Shown here: positions 54,042 to 63,210 of the stretch, piece by piece
Numbering within the stretch: the stretch's first letter is position 1
Layout of the letters: every line of letters begins with the position of its first letter
Source: Nostoc sp. ATCC 53789
Lineage (GTDB): Bacteria; Cyanobacteriota; Cyanobacteriia; Cyanobacteriales; Nostocaceae
Direction: 5' to 3'
NCBI RefSeq assembly: GCF_009873495.1
Contig: NZ_CP046703.1
Span: 992,001 to 1,056,000, forward strand
Length of the DNA: 64,000 nt
Program-made: the position numbers and the translations under genes
The notes under the pieces: generated by a model
Database searches by the model: none
Seen by the model: only the letters and a program-made list of their open reading frames with translations
Told to the model about the DNA's origin: nothing

Positions 54042-55472
54042 ATGCACAATGGTTTTAGGAGTAAACTACCACTACTGCTGACATTTTGCTTATTTACGAG
54101 CTTTTTGCCTGCCTCTGGTTCAGTTTTATGCCCAGCTGTTGCCTCTGACGAATATTATAGAGTAGCCAGAAATAATGGCAGAGATGGACGTACAGGAACC
54201 GATGGGCGATCGGGTAGAAGCGGCGAAAACCAAAATATTTTTGTTAATGGTTCACCCGTTAATCTCGATTTGTCTGGTAAAGATGGTGAAGATGGGGAAG
54301 ACGGGGAACATAGCGATCGCCCTGACTGTGGTTATCAACGCGATGCCTACGGCGGGCAACGCCTACGCGTCAGCCATGATATAAATGCACCAAATGGTGG
54401 CAATGGCGGTAACGGCGGTAAGGGAGGAGATGGGGGAAATGGTGGTTCCCTCACAGTGTATTACAGCAATTTAGCAGATTTACGAAACATTTCTGTTCGG
54501 GCAACTGGTGGGCAAGGTGGACGTGGCGGTAGAGGTGGCAACGGTACGGAGGGTTGTCGCTGTCATAGGCGGAGGTGGGAAGTGAAAACCTGCAAAGGAA
54601 CTCCCGGTAGCCCTGATTATAAGTGTACTGACAAAGTTTATCGATGTAGCGACGGTAGCGATGGGCGAGATGGCAGTGATGGTAGCGATGGTAGCCAAGG
54701 GCGCTTAGGAACTTTAAGTATTGTAAATAGCAAGGAAGCTTTGGCGGCTGATACTCCAACGGTACAGCTAGCAATTTCGGAACTGACAAACAAACCAGTA
54801 AACCTTTCGAAGAACAAATGGAATCTTCGCAAAGGGGCAACTTCTCTACTTGCGCCTGGTTCTGCGATCGCAGATGATTACCTTGAGTTTGAACAGCGTC
54901 TAGAAGAAACTTTTCAAATAGTTTGGCAAGAAAAACAACCTATTACTAGCTTTGGCAATCAAGCTGTAACACTTAATTTAACTGACAACAAACAAGTAGA
55001 AGTTACTTTTGCTGAGGACTTATGGGTTGATGGTAGCATCAAGAATGAAGCTAATTTAACAACATTTACCGTTAACCATGCCATTCCCAAAAAAGATGTC
55101 ACCCGGTTAGCTGTAGCAGAGTTTGCCGAAGCAGGACAAAACCTCAACTTAAAAATAGTTGATTTGGCAGCGAAATCTGATGCTATTAATACTCAGTTTC
55201 GCATCAAATTCCGCGCCCAGGATAACTTGTACGGCTTTTCTGGCTACAAAACTGAATATGAAGGGGATATTCCCAACGAACTTGTGACTCGTGACTACAA
55301 CCGTTTTACTCTAGCTTTAGGCAAGCTCAAAATTCCTGACTCAGCTTTACGTCCTGGTGTCAACGTTGATATTGAAGTCGTAGCAACTCGTTCCTTGGGA
55401 ATACGTTCTGCCAAACAAACTATTAGCTGGCAGGGTGCAATCCGCAAACCTAGTACCGCAAGGCGGAATTAA
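54042..55472 (+). CDS. Exported collagen-like / glycine-rich repeat protein
   Basis: A 476-residue protein with a signal peptide (LPLLLTFCLFTSFLPASG). It then has collagen-type Gly-X-Y runs (GRDGRTGTDGRSGRSGE, GKDGEDGEDGE, GGNGGNGGKGGDGGNGG, GGQGGRGGRGG, SDGSDGRDGSDGSDGSQG) over residues ~45-225. Two Cys clusters interrupt them (ECRCHRRRW-like GCRCHRR, KTCKG, DYKCTDK, YRCSDG). The C-terminal ~250 residues are a beta-rich domain I do not recognise. It is probably an extracellular fibrous or sheath protein. A 29-nt dispersed repeat lies inside the gene (54340-54368) and adds RDAYGGQRLR-type residues without breaking the frame. Confidence 0.8.
   Translation: MHNGFRSKLPLLLTFCLFTSFLPASGSVLCPAVASDEYYRVARNNGRDGRTGTDGRSGRSGENQNIFVNGSPVNLDLSGKDGEDGEDGEHSDRPDCGYQRDAYGGQRLRVSHDINAPNGGNGGNGGKGGDGGNGGSLTVYYSNLADLRNISVRATGGQGGRGGRGGNGTEGCRCHRRRWEVKTCKGTPGSPDYKCTDKVYRCSDGSDGRDGSDGSDGSQGRLGTLSIVNSKEALAADTPTVQLAISELTNKPVNLSKNKWNLRKGATSLLAPGSAIADDYLEFEQRLEETFQIVWQEKQPITSFGNQAVTLNLTDNKQVEVTFAEDLWVDGSIKNEANLTTFTVNHAIPKKDVTRLAVAEFAEAGQNLNLKIVDLAAKSDAINTQFRIKFRAQDNLYGFSGYKTEYEGDIPNELVTRDYNRFTLALGKLKIPDSALRPGVNVDIEVVATRSLGIRSAKQTISWQGAIRKPSTARRN
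54340..54368 (+). repeat. 29-nt short dispersed repeat inside the collagen-like gene
   Basis: The copy GCGATGCCTACGGCGGGCAA then CGCCTACGC differs from the intergenic copy at 25144 at only three or four positions. It encodes about ten residues between GYQ and SHDINAP, in frame with the collagen-like protein. Confidence 0.75.
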
Positions 55473-55560
55473 AAATTAAAAATTAAAAATGAATACAGCA
55501 TAAGCATTTCATTAATTTGGAATAGGTGGTTTATTTCTGCCATGTTGTACTAGATAAAAT

Positions 55561-56121
55561 TTAGGAAGATTTTTTCCCATCTGAAACCATTTGCGAAAGA
55601 ATATAAGCTGCAAAATCTAGCAACTGATCCAGCAAAAAACCAATGATGCCAATGTAGAGGATCTCCTGAATTATATAATCAGCATTGCCAGCTTTATAAG
55701 CTTCCCAGAGAGTAAAGCCAAGTCCTTTTGGCCCTGTTAGCATTTCTATAGAAATAACTATAAACCAGGCTACCCAAATACTAACTTTCAAGGCATGAAA
55801 TATATGGAATATAGCTACTCGAAAGTTATTATTTTGCCTACGAAAATGTTGCATACCAATTGCTGTATTAATAATCATCGTCCAGAGAGTTCCTAGAAAA
55901 ACTACTGTAGTAGCAGCCGATTCGCTCTCTTGAAATACTATTAATGCAATAGGTAGCAAAGCTATAGGAGGGATACTATGTGGTATCTGGAATATCAGCC
56001 TAAATAACTGATAAACCATGCTATTCATGCCTATTAGGTATCCGATAAAACTACCTAACACTGCGGCAGGAATGTAACCCACAAACAACCGTTGCAGGCT
56101 AGCTAAAATGTCTAAAAACAT
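55561..56121 (-). CDS. Orphan ABC transporter permease (NrtB/TauC-like), N-terminally short
   Basis: A 186-residue inner-membrane permease resembling the NitT/TauT group: ASLQRLFVGYIPAAVLGSFI, IPHSIPPIALLPIALIVF, and the EAA-loop region with KVSIWVAWFIVISIEML and GLGFTLWEAY. Family members are about 260 residues and have an extra N-terminal helix pair that is absent here. No ATPase, binding protein or other transport gene is adjacent. It could be a regulatory or partner subunit working with distant components, or a decaying gene; the frame is intact and codons are normal. Confidence 0.72.
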   Translation of the reverse strand: MFLDILASLQRLFVGYIPAAVLGSFIGYLIGMNSMVYQLFRLIFQIPHSIPPIALLPIALIVFQESESAATTVVFLGTLWTMIINTAIGMQHFRRQNNNFRVAIFHIFHALKVSIWVAWFIVISIEMLTGPKGLGFTLWEAYKAGNADYIIQEILYIGIIGFLLDQLLDFAAYILSQMVSDGKKSS

Positions 56122-56552
56122 ATATTCTCTCTGCCTCAGTTCTCATGGAAAAGATTTAGAAAATACTGTGGCAACAACACAAAATAGCGAAGATAAAAAT
56201 GTGTTAAATTACACGCTCTCTTTGAAAAATATAAGATTGTTTCTATCTTCTCCTTGTTGGGAATTAGTCAAGAAAAGTTAGGTATTATTACGATGTTTTG
56301 GTCGTAATGCAAAGAGGGGTAAGGCTTGACTTTAGTAAACTTTATCAGAAAAATAAATCCTGATTAGTAAATTAAATACAATTTCCAAATTTTAATTGTT
56401 TGATGATTGTAGTAAGTATGAATATGTAAGATTTTTAATATTACATAAATAACAAAATTTGTTATGAGCAATACAGAATATTTATAAAATAAGGAGTGTC
56501 GATATACTTTATTAAGTAAAAACAAAATTACTGTAGGGAAGCCAATGCGTTG

Positions 56553-56582
56553 CCCGGATTTTTTACCACTGAAAAATCCGGG
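56553..56582. repeat. 11-bp perfect hairpin (CCCGGATTTTT / AAAAATCCGGG)
   Basis: The stems at 56553-56563 and 56572-56582 are separated by eight bases (TACCACTG). They are GC-rich at the base and A/T at the loop. The following bases GTGTCTATTTCTTC contain only a weak T-run. Confidence 0.6.
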
Positions 56583-56693
56583 TGTCTATTTCTTCAAAAA
56601 TCAACTCTGTCAGCGTTATTTCAATGCAAACAAAAAGAAAGACATGATTGGCATTCCATATAGCGCTGCGATTGGTTATACCATTTCAATCGA

Positions 56694-56725
56694 TGTATGA
56701 TTACTGTAAAATAAGTAATCATACA
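56694..56725. repeat. 12-bp perfect hairpin between the permease and TIGR04376 genes
   Basis: TGTATGATTACT (56694-56705) pairs with AGTAATCATACA (56714-56725) around an 8-base loop. It lies 43 bases beyond the TIGR04376 stop, so it may be a transcript end on the minus strand, but no T-run follows. Confidence 0.6.
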
Positions 56726-56767
56726 TTTACGTTATAAATTTCAGGTGTCCTTTTTATCCAGATGCGA

Positions 56768-57343
56768 TTATTTCCCTAGATTCCGCTTCATTTGTTCTAA
56801 CTCGTCTTGAGTTTCCCAGCTACGGAACTTCTCTTCTAAGTCATCAAACCCACTAGAATAATTGCTAGTTTTATTCGACCAGCCACTGGTTTCAAAACGC
56901 TGCTGAGTTTGCGCTTTATCACGGGCTGTTTGTGCTTCGGCGGCTTTAGCTTGCACCTCCTGTCGCCGTTGCTGGATTTTTCGTAATAGTTCTTGAGATT
57001 GGTTAATGCGTTCTTTCAGCCCTTGCATGTGTCCCCAGCGCTGATTTCCTTCGCGCAACAGGGCTGCTTCTCGCTCACCCGCCGCAGTTGCTAAATCTTC
57101 TCTGCCAGCGCTTTTGGCTTTTTGAACACGGATATGCCAACGCTGAATTTCTTGAGCGGTGGAGAGAATTTCTTCTTGCGATCGCTTCTCTTGCAATTGT
57201 AAATCTGCGATCAGCTTTAATGTGTCTTCTTCTTGCTCACGCAGCTGTTCTAGCAGCGCCTCTAACTCCAAATGTGGATTGTTACGCAAGAATTCTTCTA
57301 AACGGTTTTCTAAAAACCGACTCAAATCATCAAATAAGCCCAC
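56768..57343 (-). CDS. TIGR04376 family coiled-coil protein
   Basis: A 191-residue cyanobacterial protein, MGLFDDLSRFLENRLEEFLR followed by long charged coiled coils (~25-150) and a Ser/Thr-rich tail with DDLEEKFRSWETQDELEQM. It has no signal peptide or membrane helix. It resembles PspA/IM30 in general character but is shorter, and the family has no known function. Divergent from the DUF3131 gene at 57493, with 149 bases between. Confidence 0.8.
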   Translation of the reverse strand: MGLFDDLSRFLENRLEEFLRNNPHLELEALLEQLREQEEDTLKLIADLQLQEKRSQEEILSTAQEIQRWHIRVQKAKSAGREDLATAAGEREAALLREGNQRWGHMQGLKERINQSQELLRKIQQRRQEVQAKAAEAQTARDKAQTQQRFETSGWSNKTSNYSSGFDDLEEKFRSWETQDELEQMKRNLGK

Positions 57344-57492
57344 TGCTAGAACTCCAGAGATCGGGTGCGTGACTATTTTATTGTAGTAGTCAGGTGGACT
57401 TCTGGGTGTTAGTTAGATTTCAAAGTTGGGAAGAATGTATGTGGTGAAACTACGTAAACAACGCTGACTTACAAAATAAGGCTTTAATCAGT

Positions 57493-59010
57493 ATGAGTTC
57501 TGATTTTCAACCGCCACCAAAGAACTTGTCCATACTAGCTTCTGTAGGAGGGGTAGTTACGGCTGTAATAGCGATCGCAATTTTAAATAGTTGGTCTAAG
57601 CAACTTTCCCAAGCTTCCATAGAAAAACCGGAAATCTCAACATCCGAAACTGCTTCACGCCAGTTGGTACAACCAAAGAAACCCCAAAACCCTGCCTCTG
57701 GTGCTGAAGCAGCTGAAATCATTGCTAGTCTTGATGCTAAATCTGTAGTTTTACCAGGTCAAGCTATTCCTAAGAACCAACTCACGGTAGCGATAATTCC
57801 ATACATTGCTCCGGGAGTTGGAAAACTAACTCCAGAGGAAATGACAACGGCACGTATTGCTTGGTCATATTTCCAGCGCAACTGGAATGATGAAACTGGT
57901 TTGGTAAATTCCGTTGATGGCTTTGCCTCCGTCAGTATGTGGGATCAGACAGCAGCGATCGCAGCCTTAGTTAGTGCTAAAGAACTCAATATCGTGCCTG
58001 CGGCTGAATTTGAAGCCAAAATGAGCAAAATGTTGAAAACACTGGCATCAATGCCTTTATATAAAGGGGAACTACCCAACAAGGTTTACAATGCCAAAAC
58101 CCTCATACCCGTCAATTATGGTCAACTAGAAAAACGCGAAGAAATTGGTTGGTCAGCTATTGATTTGGGAAGGATGGCAATCTGGTTGAAGATTGTCGAG
58201 GCAAAGTATCCAGAAATGCGATCGCTTTCTACAGACGTTTGGAAACATTGGCAAGTCAAGCGTATTACCAAAAATGGAAAAATGTACGGAACTGCCGTTA
58301 TTAAAGGTAGAGAACAATACAATCAAGAAGGCCGTTTGGGCTATGAGAATTATGCTGCTTACGGGTTAAAGCTTTGGGGCTTGAATGTTACACAAGCATT
58401 GGATTATCAGTCCAATGTTGCCTTTGTTGATCTTTACGGACAGGGAGTTCCTTATGATCGCCGCGACTATAAAAACTCTGGAGCCAATAACTACGTTCTT
58501 AGCGAACCCTATATTTTAGATGGTATCGAAACTGGGTTTCAAGCTTTGCCTAAAGCTTATGCCGATCGGATTTTAGCTGCTCAAGTAGGGCGTTATGAAG
58601 CTACAAAACAATTAACCGCCGTTACCGAAGACAACTTAGATCGTCCTCCATACTTTGTTTACAGCAGCTTGTTTGTCAACGGAGAACCTTGGGCAACCAT
58701 CACAGATACCCAACAAAAACACAACGATTTGCGGTTCCTCAGTGCCAAAGCTGCGATCGGCTGGCACGTGCTTTATAATACTGATTACACGCAGCAGTTA
58801 TTTAATTTCGTCCAAGCTAACCTTAACTCTAAAGATGGTTGGTACAACGGCTTTTATGAGTCTATGCGTCAGCCAAATAAAACTCTCACCGCCAACAATA
58901 ATGGCGTAATTTTAGAAAGCTTACTGTATAAACAAGTTGGACAACCACTCACCGTTTGGGCAGGAGTCAAAAGCCAGAAGTCAAGTCGCTTCGCTCCAAT
59001 TAAAAATTAA
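57493..59010 (+). CDS. DUF3131 domain protein (single domain, membrane-anchored)
   Basis: A 505-residue protein. An uncleaved N-terminal anchor (LASVGGVVTAVIAIAILNSW) is followed by a linker and one DUF3131 domain (~115-490): LTPEEMTTARIAWSYFQRNW, SMWDQTAAIAALVSAKEL, LPNKVYNAKT, GWSAIDLGRMAIWL, EGRLGYENYAAYGLKLWGL and NNGVILESLLYK. DUF3131 is predicted to be an (alpha/alpha)-toroid, glucoamylase-like hydrolase, so it may act on polysaccharides outside the cell. It is close in sequence to both domains of the 924-residue protein at 60079, 1.1 kb downstream on the same strand. Confidence 0.87.
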   Translation: MSSDFQPPPKNLSILASVGGVVTAVIAIAILNSWSKQLSQASIEKPEISTSETASRQLVQPKKPQNPASGAEAAEIIASLDAKSVVLPGQAIPKNQLTVAIIPYIAPGVGKLTPEEMTTARIAWSYFQRNWNDETGLVNSVDGFASVSMWDQTAAIAALVSAKELNIVPAAEFEAKMSKMLKTLASMPLYKGELPNKVYNAKTLIPVNYGQLEKREEIGWSAIDLGRMAIWLKIVEAKYPEMRSLSTDVWKHWQVKRITKNGKMYGTAVIKGREQYNQEGRLGYENYAAYGLKLWGLNVTQALDYQSNVAFVDLYGQGVPYDRRDYKNSGANNYVLSEPYILDGIETGFQALPKAYADRILAAQVGRYEATKQLTAVTEDNLDRPPYFVYSSLFVNGEPWATITDTQQKHNDLRFLSAKAAIGWHVLYNTDYTQQLFNFVQANLNSKDGWYNGFYESMRQPNKTLTANNNGVILESLLYKQVGQPLTVWAGVKSQKSSRFAPIKN

Positions 59011-59148
59011 AAATGTAAAATTAAAAATTGCAATGAGTGGGGGCTTGAACCCACCACTCATTGTAGACCACTAAATCTTTGATTTAGTGGGGGCTTGTAC
59101 CCAAAATTAATTAATTAAAAATTATTCTTCTTCACTAATTTTTAACTT

Positions 59149-59244
59149 TTAATTTTTAATTAAAAAATGGTCAACCAAAAGGGCTATCAGAACACCGCAA
59201 GTTACAGCTAAGATTATCAAATCATGAAAAAATTGGCGTTGCAT
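59149..59244 (-). CDS. Possible 31-residue membrane peptide
   Basis: An ATG-initiated frame gives MQRQFFHDLIILAVTCGVLI followed by ALLVDHFLIKN. It is one hydrophobic helix with charged ends. No ribosome site is evident and its 3' end lies in AT-rich repeat-like DNA (TTTAATTTTTAATTAAAAA). It could be chance; reported for completeness. The rest of the 59011-59320 spacer shows heptamer-like AATTAAA repeats and a direct repeat of GAGTGGGGGCTTG / TAGTGGGGGCTTG. Confidence 0.2.
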   Translation of the reverse strand: MQRQFFHDLIILAVTCGVLIALLVDHFLIKN

Positions 59245-59320
59245 AATAGAAGTTATCTACTGTGCAATGTCCATACCGTGTAACTACGGTAATTTGCAAT
59301 ATCCATTCAGTAACGCCACT

Positions 59321-59863
59321 TTATGGCAAAAGTCTCTGAACGGACACTGAAATATCTGCGAATGCTAATGGTGTAACCGTTCCTTGTGTAAGAGTATATT
59401 CTTCAACATACTTACCATTTTGAGGGTTTCTGAACACAATCATCTGTTTAGCAGATAAATTTAAAACCCAATATTCTTGAATCTCAGCCGTAGCATAAAT
59501 CGCAGCCTTGATCTCCAAGTCTTTGTTTAAGCTGGTTTTAGCAACTTCTACAATCCAAAATATATCTTGAGGAGCGGGATGGCGATCGCTGTAGGATGAT
59601 TCTGGAAGTCGAACAATCGCAATATCAGGTTCGGGTTCCGAGTCGGATAGTGTAATGGGCCCATTGAAACGAACATCAGCTTTACCTGATAGCAATTCTT
59701 CTAAATATTTAGCACCTCGTTTTGCTGTGGTGTAGTGAATTGGGGTTTCTGGACTCATCTCAACAATTTCGCCTGCTAGCAATTCCAGATGACGACCACG
59801 CAGAATGCCCGCCTCAACCATGCGGTGATAGTCGTCTACAGACCATTTAGCCAGGGTTTTCAT
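59321..59863 (-). CDS. Uma2 family (DUF820) PD-(D/E)XK nuclease-like protein
   Basis: A 180-residue Uma2 protein: LAKWSVDDYHRMVEAGILRG, VELLAGEIVEMSPETPIH-type start (HLELLAGEIVEMSPETP), then SEPEPDIAIVR with the catalytic-type Asp, IFWIVEVAKTSLNKDLEIKA and EYWVLNLSAKQM. It has no C-terminal coiled coil, unlike the member at 1217. Function unknown, nuclease fold predicted. It is antisense to, and lies between, the two DUF3131 genes, so it is probably unrelated to them. Confidence 0.87.
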   Translation of the reverse strand: MKTLAKWSVDDYHRMVEAGILRGRHLELLAGEIVEMSPETPIHYTTAKRGAKYLEELLSGKADVRFNGPITLSDSEPEPDIAIVRLPESSYSDRHPAPQDIFWIVEVAKTSLNKDLEIKAAIYATAEIQEYWVLNLSAKQMIVFRNPQNGKYVEEYTLTQGTVTPLAFADISVSVQRLLP

Positions 59864-60078
59864 AGCAGAATTGCTTACATTCTTGTGATAGACCTAGTTT
59901 AATTTTATAGTTGTTGAATTGCGTTTGTGACAATCTGAAAATACGATCGCCATCTTGTGCGCCCTCTACCGAATCGATAAAGCCATTACGCAAAAAATAC
60001 ACCTAATAAATCTTGATTTAGGAATATAACTGTACAGACGCGCTATGCGCTTCTAACTCCTAACTCTTTCTTCGCCTT

Positions 60079-62853
60079 ATGATATACAAACCTCCTCAAC
60101 AAAAGCTGTTGAGATGGATTGCATTGTTCCTAGTTGGAACATTTCTGCAATTTTTGTTTTACATCCCGACACCAGTCTTATCTCAAAATTCCAATAGCTG
60201 TAGCAATATTACAGCCCCTCTGACACCTGAAGAACAAACTTACGCTCGTGGTGCTTGGCAGTATTTTGTCAAAAATTATCAGCCAGCAACAGGATTTACA
60301 AATTCTACTGGGGGTTATCCTTCTGGTACACTTTGGGATATGGGTAACTACCTGATGGCGTTGAATGCTGCACGGTGGTTGAATCTCACTGACCAAGCAG
60401 ATTTTGATGCTCGTCTCAACAAATTTTTAACGACTCTCAGCGGCTTAAAGTTATTTGAGGATGCTTTGCCCAACAAAGTCTATAACGCAGCCAATGCACA
60501 AATGGTTGATTATGGCAACAATCCCCTTGAGCGGGGTCTTGGTTGGTCTGCTTTGGATGTTGGGCGAATACTTGCAGCGTTTGATGTCATCCGTACCTGT
60601 CATCCGCAATATAATGATTGGCTTAAAGGAATTGTAGCGAAGTGGCAAGTGGCGCGATCGCTCAAAGATGGACAACTTTTTGGCGCTACTGTTCTCCCAG
60701 ACAACAAAACGTTGTTGGTGCAAGAAGGACGACTTGGCTACGAAGAATACGGGGCTAGAGGTTATGGACTTTGGGGTTTCCCCGCACCCAAGGCTATTTC
60801 TTTAGAACCGTTTAAGTTAGTCGAAATTAATGGTGTGCAAATTCCCGTTGATACCCGTGACTTTAAAAGCACTAATGCTAATAATTACGTTGTGAGTGAG
60901 TCTTATATCCTTGAAGGGATTGAGTTTGGCTTGCAAGGTGAATTAGCTGATTTTGCTGCCAGGGTTTTAGATGTACAAAAACGGCGTTACGATACCACAG
61001 GGCAGTTGACTGCGGTTACAGAAGATAATATTGACCAAGCGCCTTATTTTCTCTACAACACCGTCTACGCCAACGGTGCAAACTGGGCAACAATCACGGA
61101 TGCTAATCAACCTTATCCACAGTTTCGCAGCATTAGTACCAAAGCTGCTTTTGGTTGGCGCTATCTTTTTCCAGAGAATGCTTATGCTCAAAAAGTTTTT
61201 GATGCTGTCAAGGATCTTCGCAGTCCTGATGATAGTGGTTACTATGCTGGTATCTATGAAGAATCAAAACAGCCTAATAAAGCTTTGACAGGTAATACTA
61301 ATGGGCTGATTTTGGAGATTTTGTACTACAAAGCTAAGGGAAATCACCCTTTAATTGCTTCTGGTTCTGCGAGTGTGTCTACTGGCAAGCCGAGTGAAAA
61401 TGCTTCTCCTGCAACACCCTCAAATCAACCGAATTCTACTGTTAAAACTCCGCCTGCAACCCCTGCGGATACTTCTAAACCTACAGAAGTCGCCGTTGCA
61501 CCTATTCCACCAGTAGATAGTCCTCAGCCATCATCTCAGATCAAGATGGAGCGACCACTGTCGGTGATTGAACGGCGTTATGCAGAAGCGGCTTGGCGAT
61601 ACTTTCAAGCGAATTATCACTCCAAAAATGGGCTGATTGACGATCGCAGTGATTTCAAAGGCGCAACCCTCTGGGGACTAGGAGATTATCTCGCAGCCCT
61701 CCATGCAGCGCGATCGCTCGATATAATTACTCCCAAGGAATTTGACCAGCGCACCCGACATCTTTTAGCAGCTTTGACAAAGTTACCATTGTTTGCTGGA
61801 GAGTTACCCGGTCGGGGTTATGATACGCGATCGCTCCAACCAGTAGATTACGGTGGAAATCCAGCCCCAGAAGGAAACGGCTGGTCAGCTTTGGATTTAG
61901 GTAGAATGCTGGCAGCACTTTACAACTTAAAAACCTGTCATTCAGAATACACGGCTGCGGTAGATAAAATTGTGCTGGATTGGTCATACTTGCGTGTGGT
62001 ACGCGAAGGTATTCTATCCAGTGCGACTGTCACCAAAAAGCAAGAAGGGCGATCGCTAATCCGTGTCAACCCCGAAACCCGCTTGGGATATGAAGAATAT
62101 GCAGCTAGAGCTTTTCAATTATGGGGATTTAATGTTAATGGTTCTGCTGTTGGCGGAGAATATCAAACTGCCTTAGTAGAGGGAGTGAAAGTGCCAATTC
62201 AACGCCACCGCAAAGATAGCAATTCCAAAAACCAATACACAGTTAGTAATCCTTTCTTACTCTATGCTTTGGAGTTTGGACTAGATCCACAAATGCGATC
62301 GCTCTTTGAACCAATTTTTCAAGCACAAGCTGAACGTTATCGTCGCACCGGCAACCTCACAGCCTCAGCTACCACCTTGATTGATCGTAAGCCTTACACT
62401 GTCCACAGCACAATTACTGAAAAAGGTGAGTCTTGGGTAGCTTTAGGAGATGAGGGTCAACCTGTACCAAAGGGGCGATTGGTGAGTACAGCAGTCGCTT
62501 TTGCCTATCATGCCCTGCTTCCAGAAAACAAGTACAGTCAAGAGTTACTGCAAGGAACGACTGACTTATATAATCCATTAGCTGGATTTTATGAGGGTTT
62601 CTATGAAGCCACAGGTAAAACGGCAGTTGGTTTCACCAGCAGCACCAACAGTATGATTTTGCAATCCTTGCTGTACAAGGTAATGAATCAACAACCTCTA
62701 ATTCGTCCGACAAATGACATGAAATCTCCTTGGTGGCAAGAAGTTAGTAAGGGAAATTCTGGGCGAGGTCTACCCAACACTGCCACACAACAAACCAAGT
62801 TAATTTCTGATAGTTCTGGTAGTTACTGGGTTTCAAGGAGCGATGGTCACTAA
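60079..62853 (+). CDS. Tandem DUF3131 protein (two domains), exported
   Basis: A 924-residue protein with an N-terminal hydrophobic segment (IALFLVGTFLQFLFYIPTPV) that serves as signal or anchor. Two DUF3131 domains lie at ~45-430 (LTPEEQTYARGAWQYFVKNY, GTLWDMGNYLMAL, GWSALDVGRILAAF, RLGYEEYGARGYGLWGF) and ~490-870 (LSVIERRYAEAAWRYFQANY, ATLWGLGDYLAAL, GWSALDLGRMLAAL, RLGYEEYAARAFQLWGF). They are joined by a Pro/Ser/Thr-rich linker. The predicted fold is a glucoamylase-like toroid. Together with the neighbouring DUF3131 gene and the GT2 gene 357 bases downstream, it probably works in synthesis or processing of an extracellular glycan. Confidence 0.88.
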   Translation: MIYKPPQQKLLRWIALFLVGTFLQFLFYIPTPVLSQNSNSCSNITAPLTPEEQTYARGAWQYFVKNYQPATGFTNSTGGYPSGTLWDMGNYLMALNAARWLNLTDQADFDARLNKFLTTLSGLKLFEDALPNKVYNAANAQMVDYGNNPLERGLGWSALDVGRILAAFDVIRTCHPQYNDWLKGIVAKWQVARSLKDGQLFGATVLPDNKTLLVQEGRLGYEEYGARGYGLWGFPAPKAISLEPFKLVEINGVQIPVDTRDFKSTNANNYVVSESYILEGIEFGLQGELADFAARVLDVQKRRYDTTGQLTAVTEDNIDQAPYFLYNTVYANGANWATITDANQPYPQFRSISTKAAFGWRYLFPENAYAQKVFDAVKDLRSPDDSGYYAGIYEESKQPNKALTGNTNGLILEILYYKAKGNHPLIASGSASVSTGKPSENASPATPSNQPNSTVKTPPATPADTSKPTEVAVAPIPPVDSPQPSSQIKMERPLSVIERRYAEAAWRYFQANYHSKNGLIDDRSDFKGATLWGLGDYLAALHAARSLDIITPKEFDQRTRHLLAALTKLPLFAGELPGRGYDTRSLQPVDYGGNPAPEGNGWSALDLGRMLAALYNLKTCHSEYTAAVDKIVLDWSYLRVVREGILSSATVTKKQEGRSLIRVNPETRLGYEEYAARAFQLWGFNVNGSAVGGEYQTALVEGVKVPIQRHRKDSNSKNQYTVSNPFLLYALEFGLDPQMRSLFEPIFQAQAERYRRTGNLTASATTLIDRKPYTVHSTITEKGESWVALGDEGQPVPKGRLVSTAVAFAYHALLPENKYSQELLQGTTDLYNPLAGFYEGFYEATGKTAVGFTSSTNSMILQSLLYKVMNQQPLIRPTNDMKSPWWQEVSKGNSGRGLPNTATQQTKLISDSSGSYWVSRSDGH

Positions 62854-63210
62854 GATCGCAGAAATGCAAAGATGCGTCCCTGCCTTCTCTAGTCAGTAAT
62901 GTTGGGTTGATAATAAGTTGTTAGTAATCACTTCAAGTAGGGAATACTTATTCTGAGAGAATGCAGATTATGTAAGCTAACCCAACCTATACACAGACGG
63001 GGCTTCCCAATTCATCGGGAATAGCCTCTCTTTTGTTTGCAGTTTTATTGGTCTGACATTCTCTCCTTTTGGCATAAATCCTGGTTCCTAAAAACACAGT
63101 CTTTTCCTTGCAACATATACCTCTCAGTTTGGCTTTTGCTTATGGCCTCGATGGTTAATGAGCGCAGTCGAATCTAAAATCTAAAATCTAAAATCTAAAA
63201 AACTACCAAG
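62854..63210. other. Spacer between DUF3131 and GT2 genes
   Basis: About 360 bases. Four tandem AATCTAA heptamers occur at 63171-63198, ending 12 bases before the GT2 start. They could affect spacing or expression. A partial AACCCAACC-type repeat lies near 62980. No gene seen. Confidence 0.5.

Larger units (their letters stand above)
56122..56767. other. Intergenic region with two hairpins, no gene seen
   Basis: About 650 bases. Two strong perfect hairpins are described separately (56553-56582 and 56694-56725). The rest is AT-rich with no ORF that has support. A small RNA in this stretch is possible but not shown. Confidence 0.45.
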
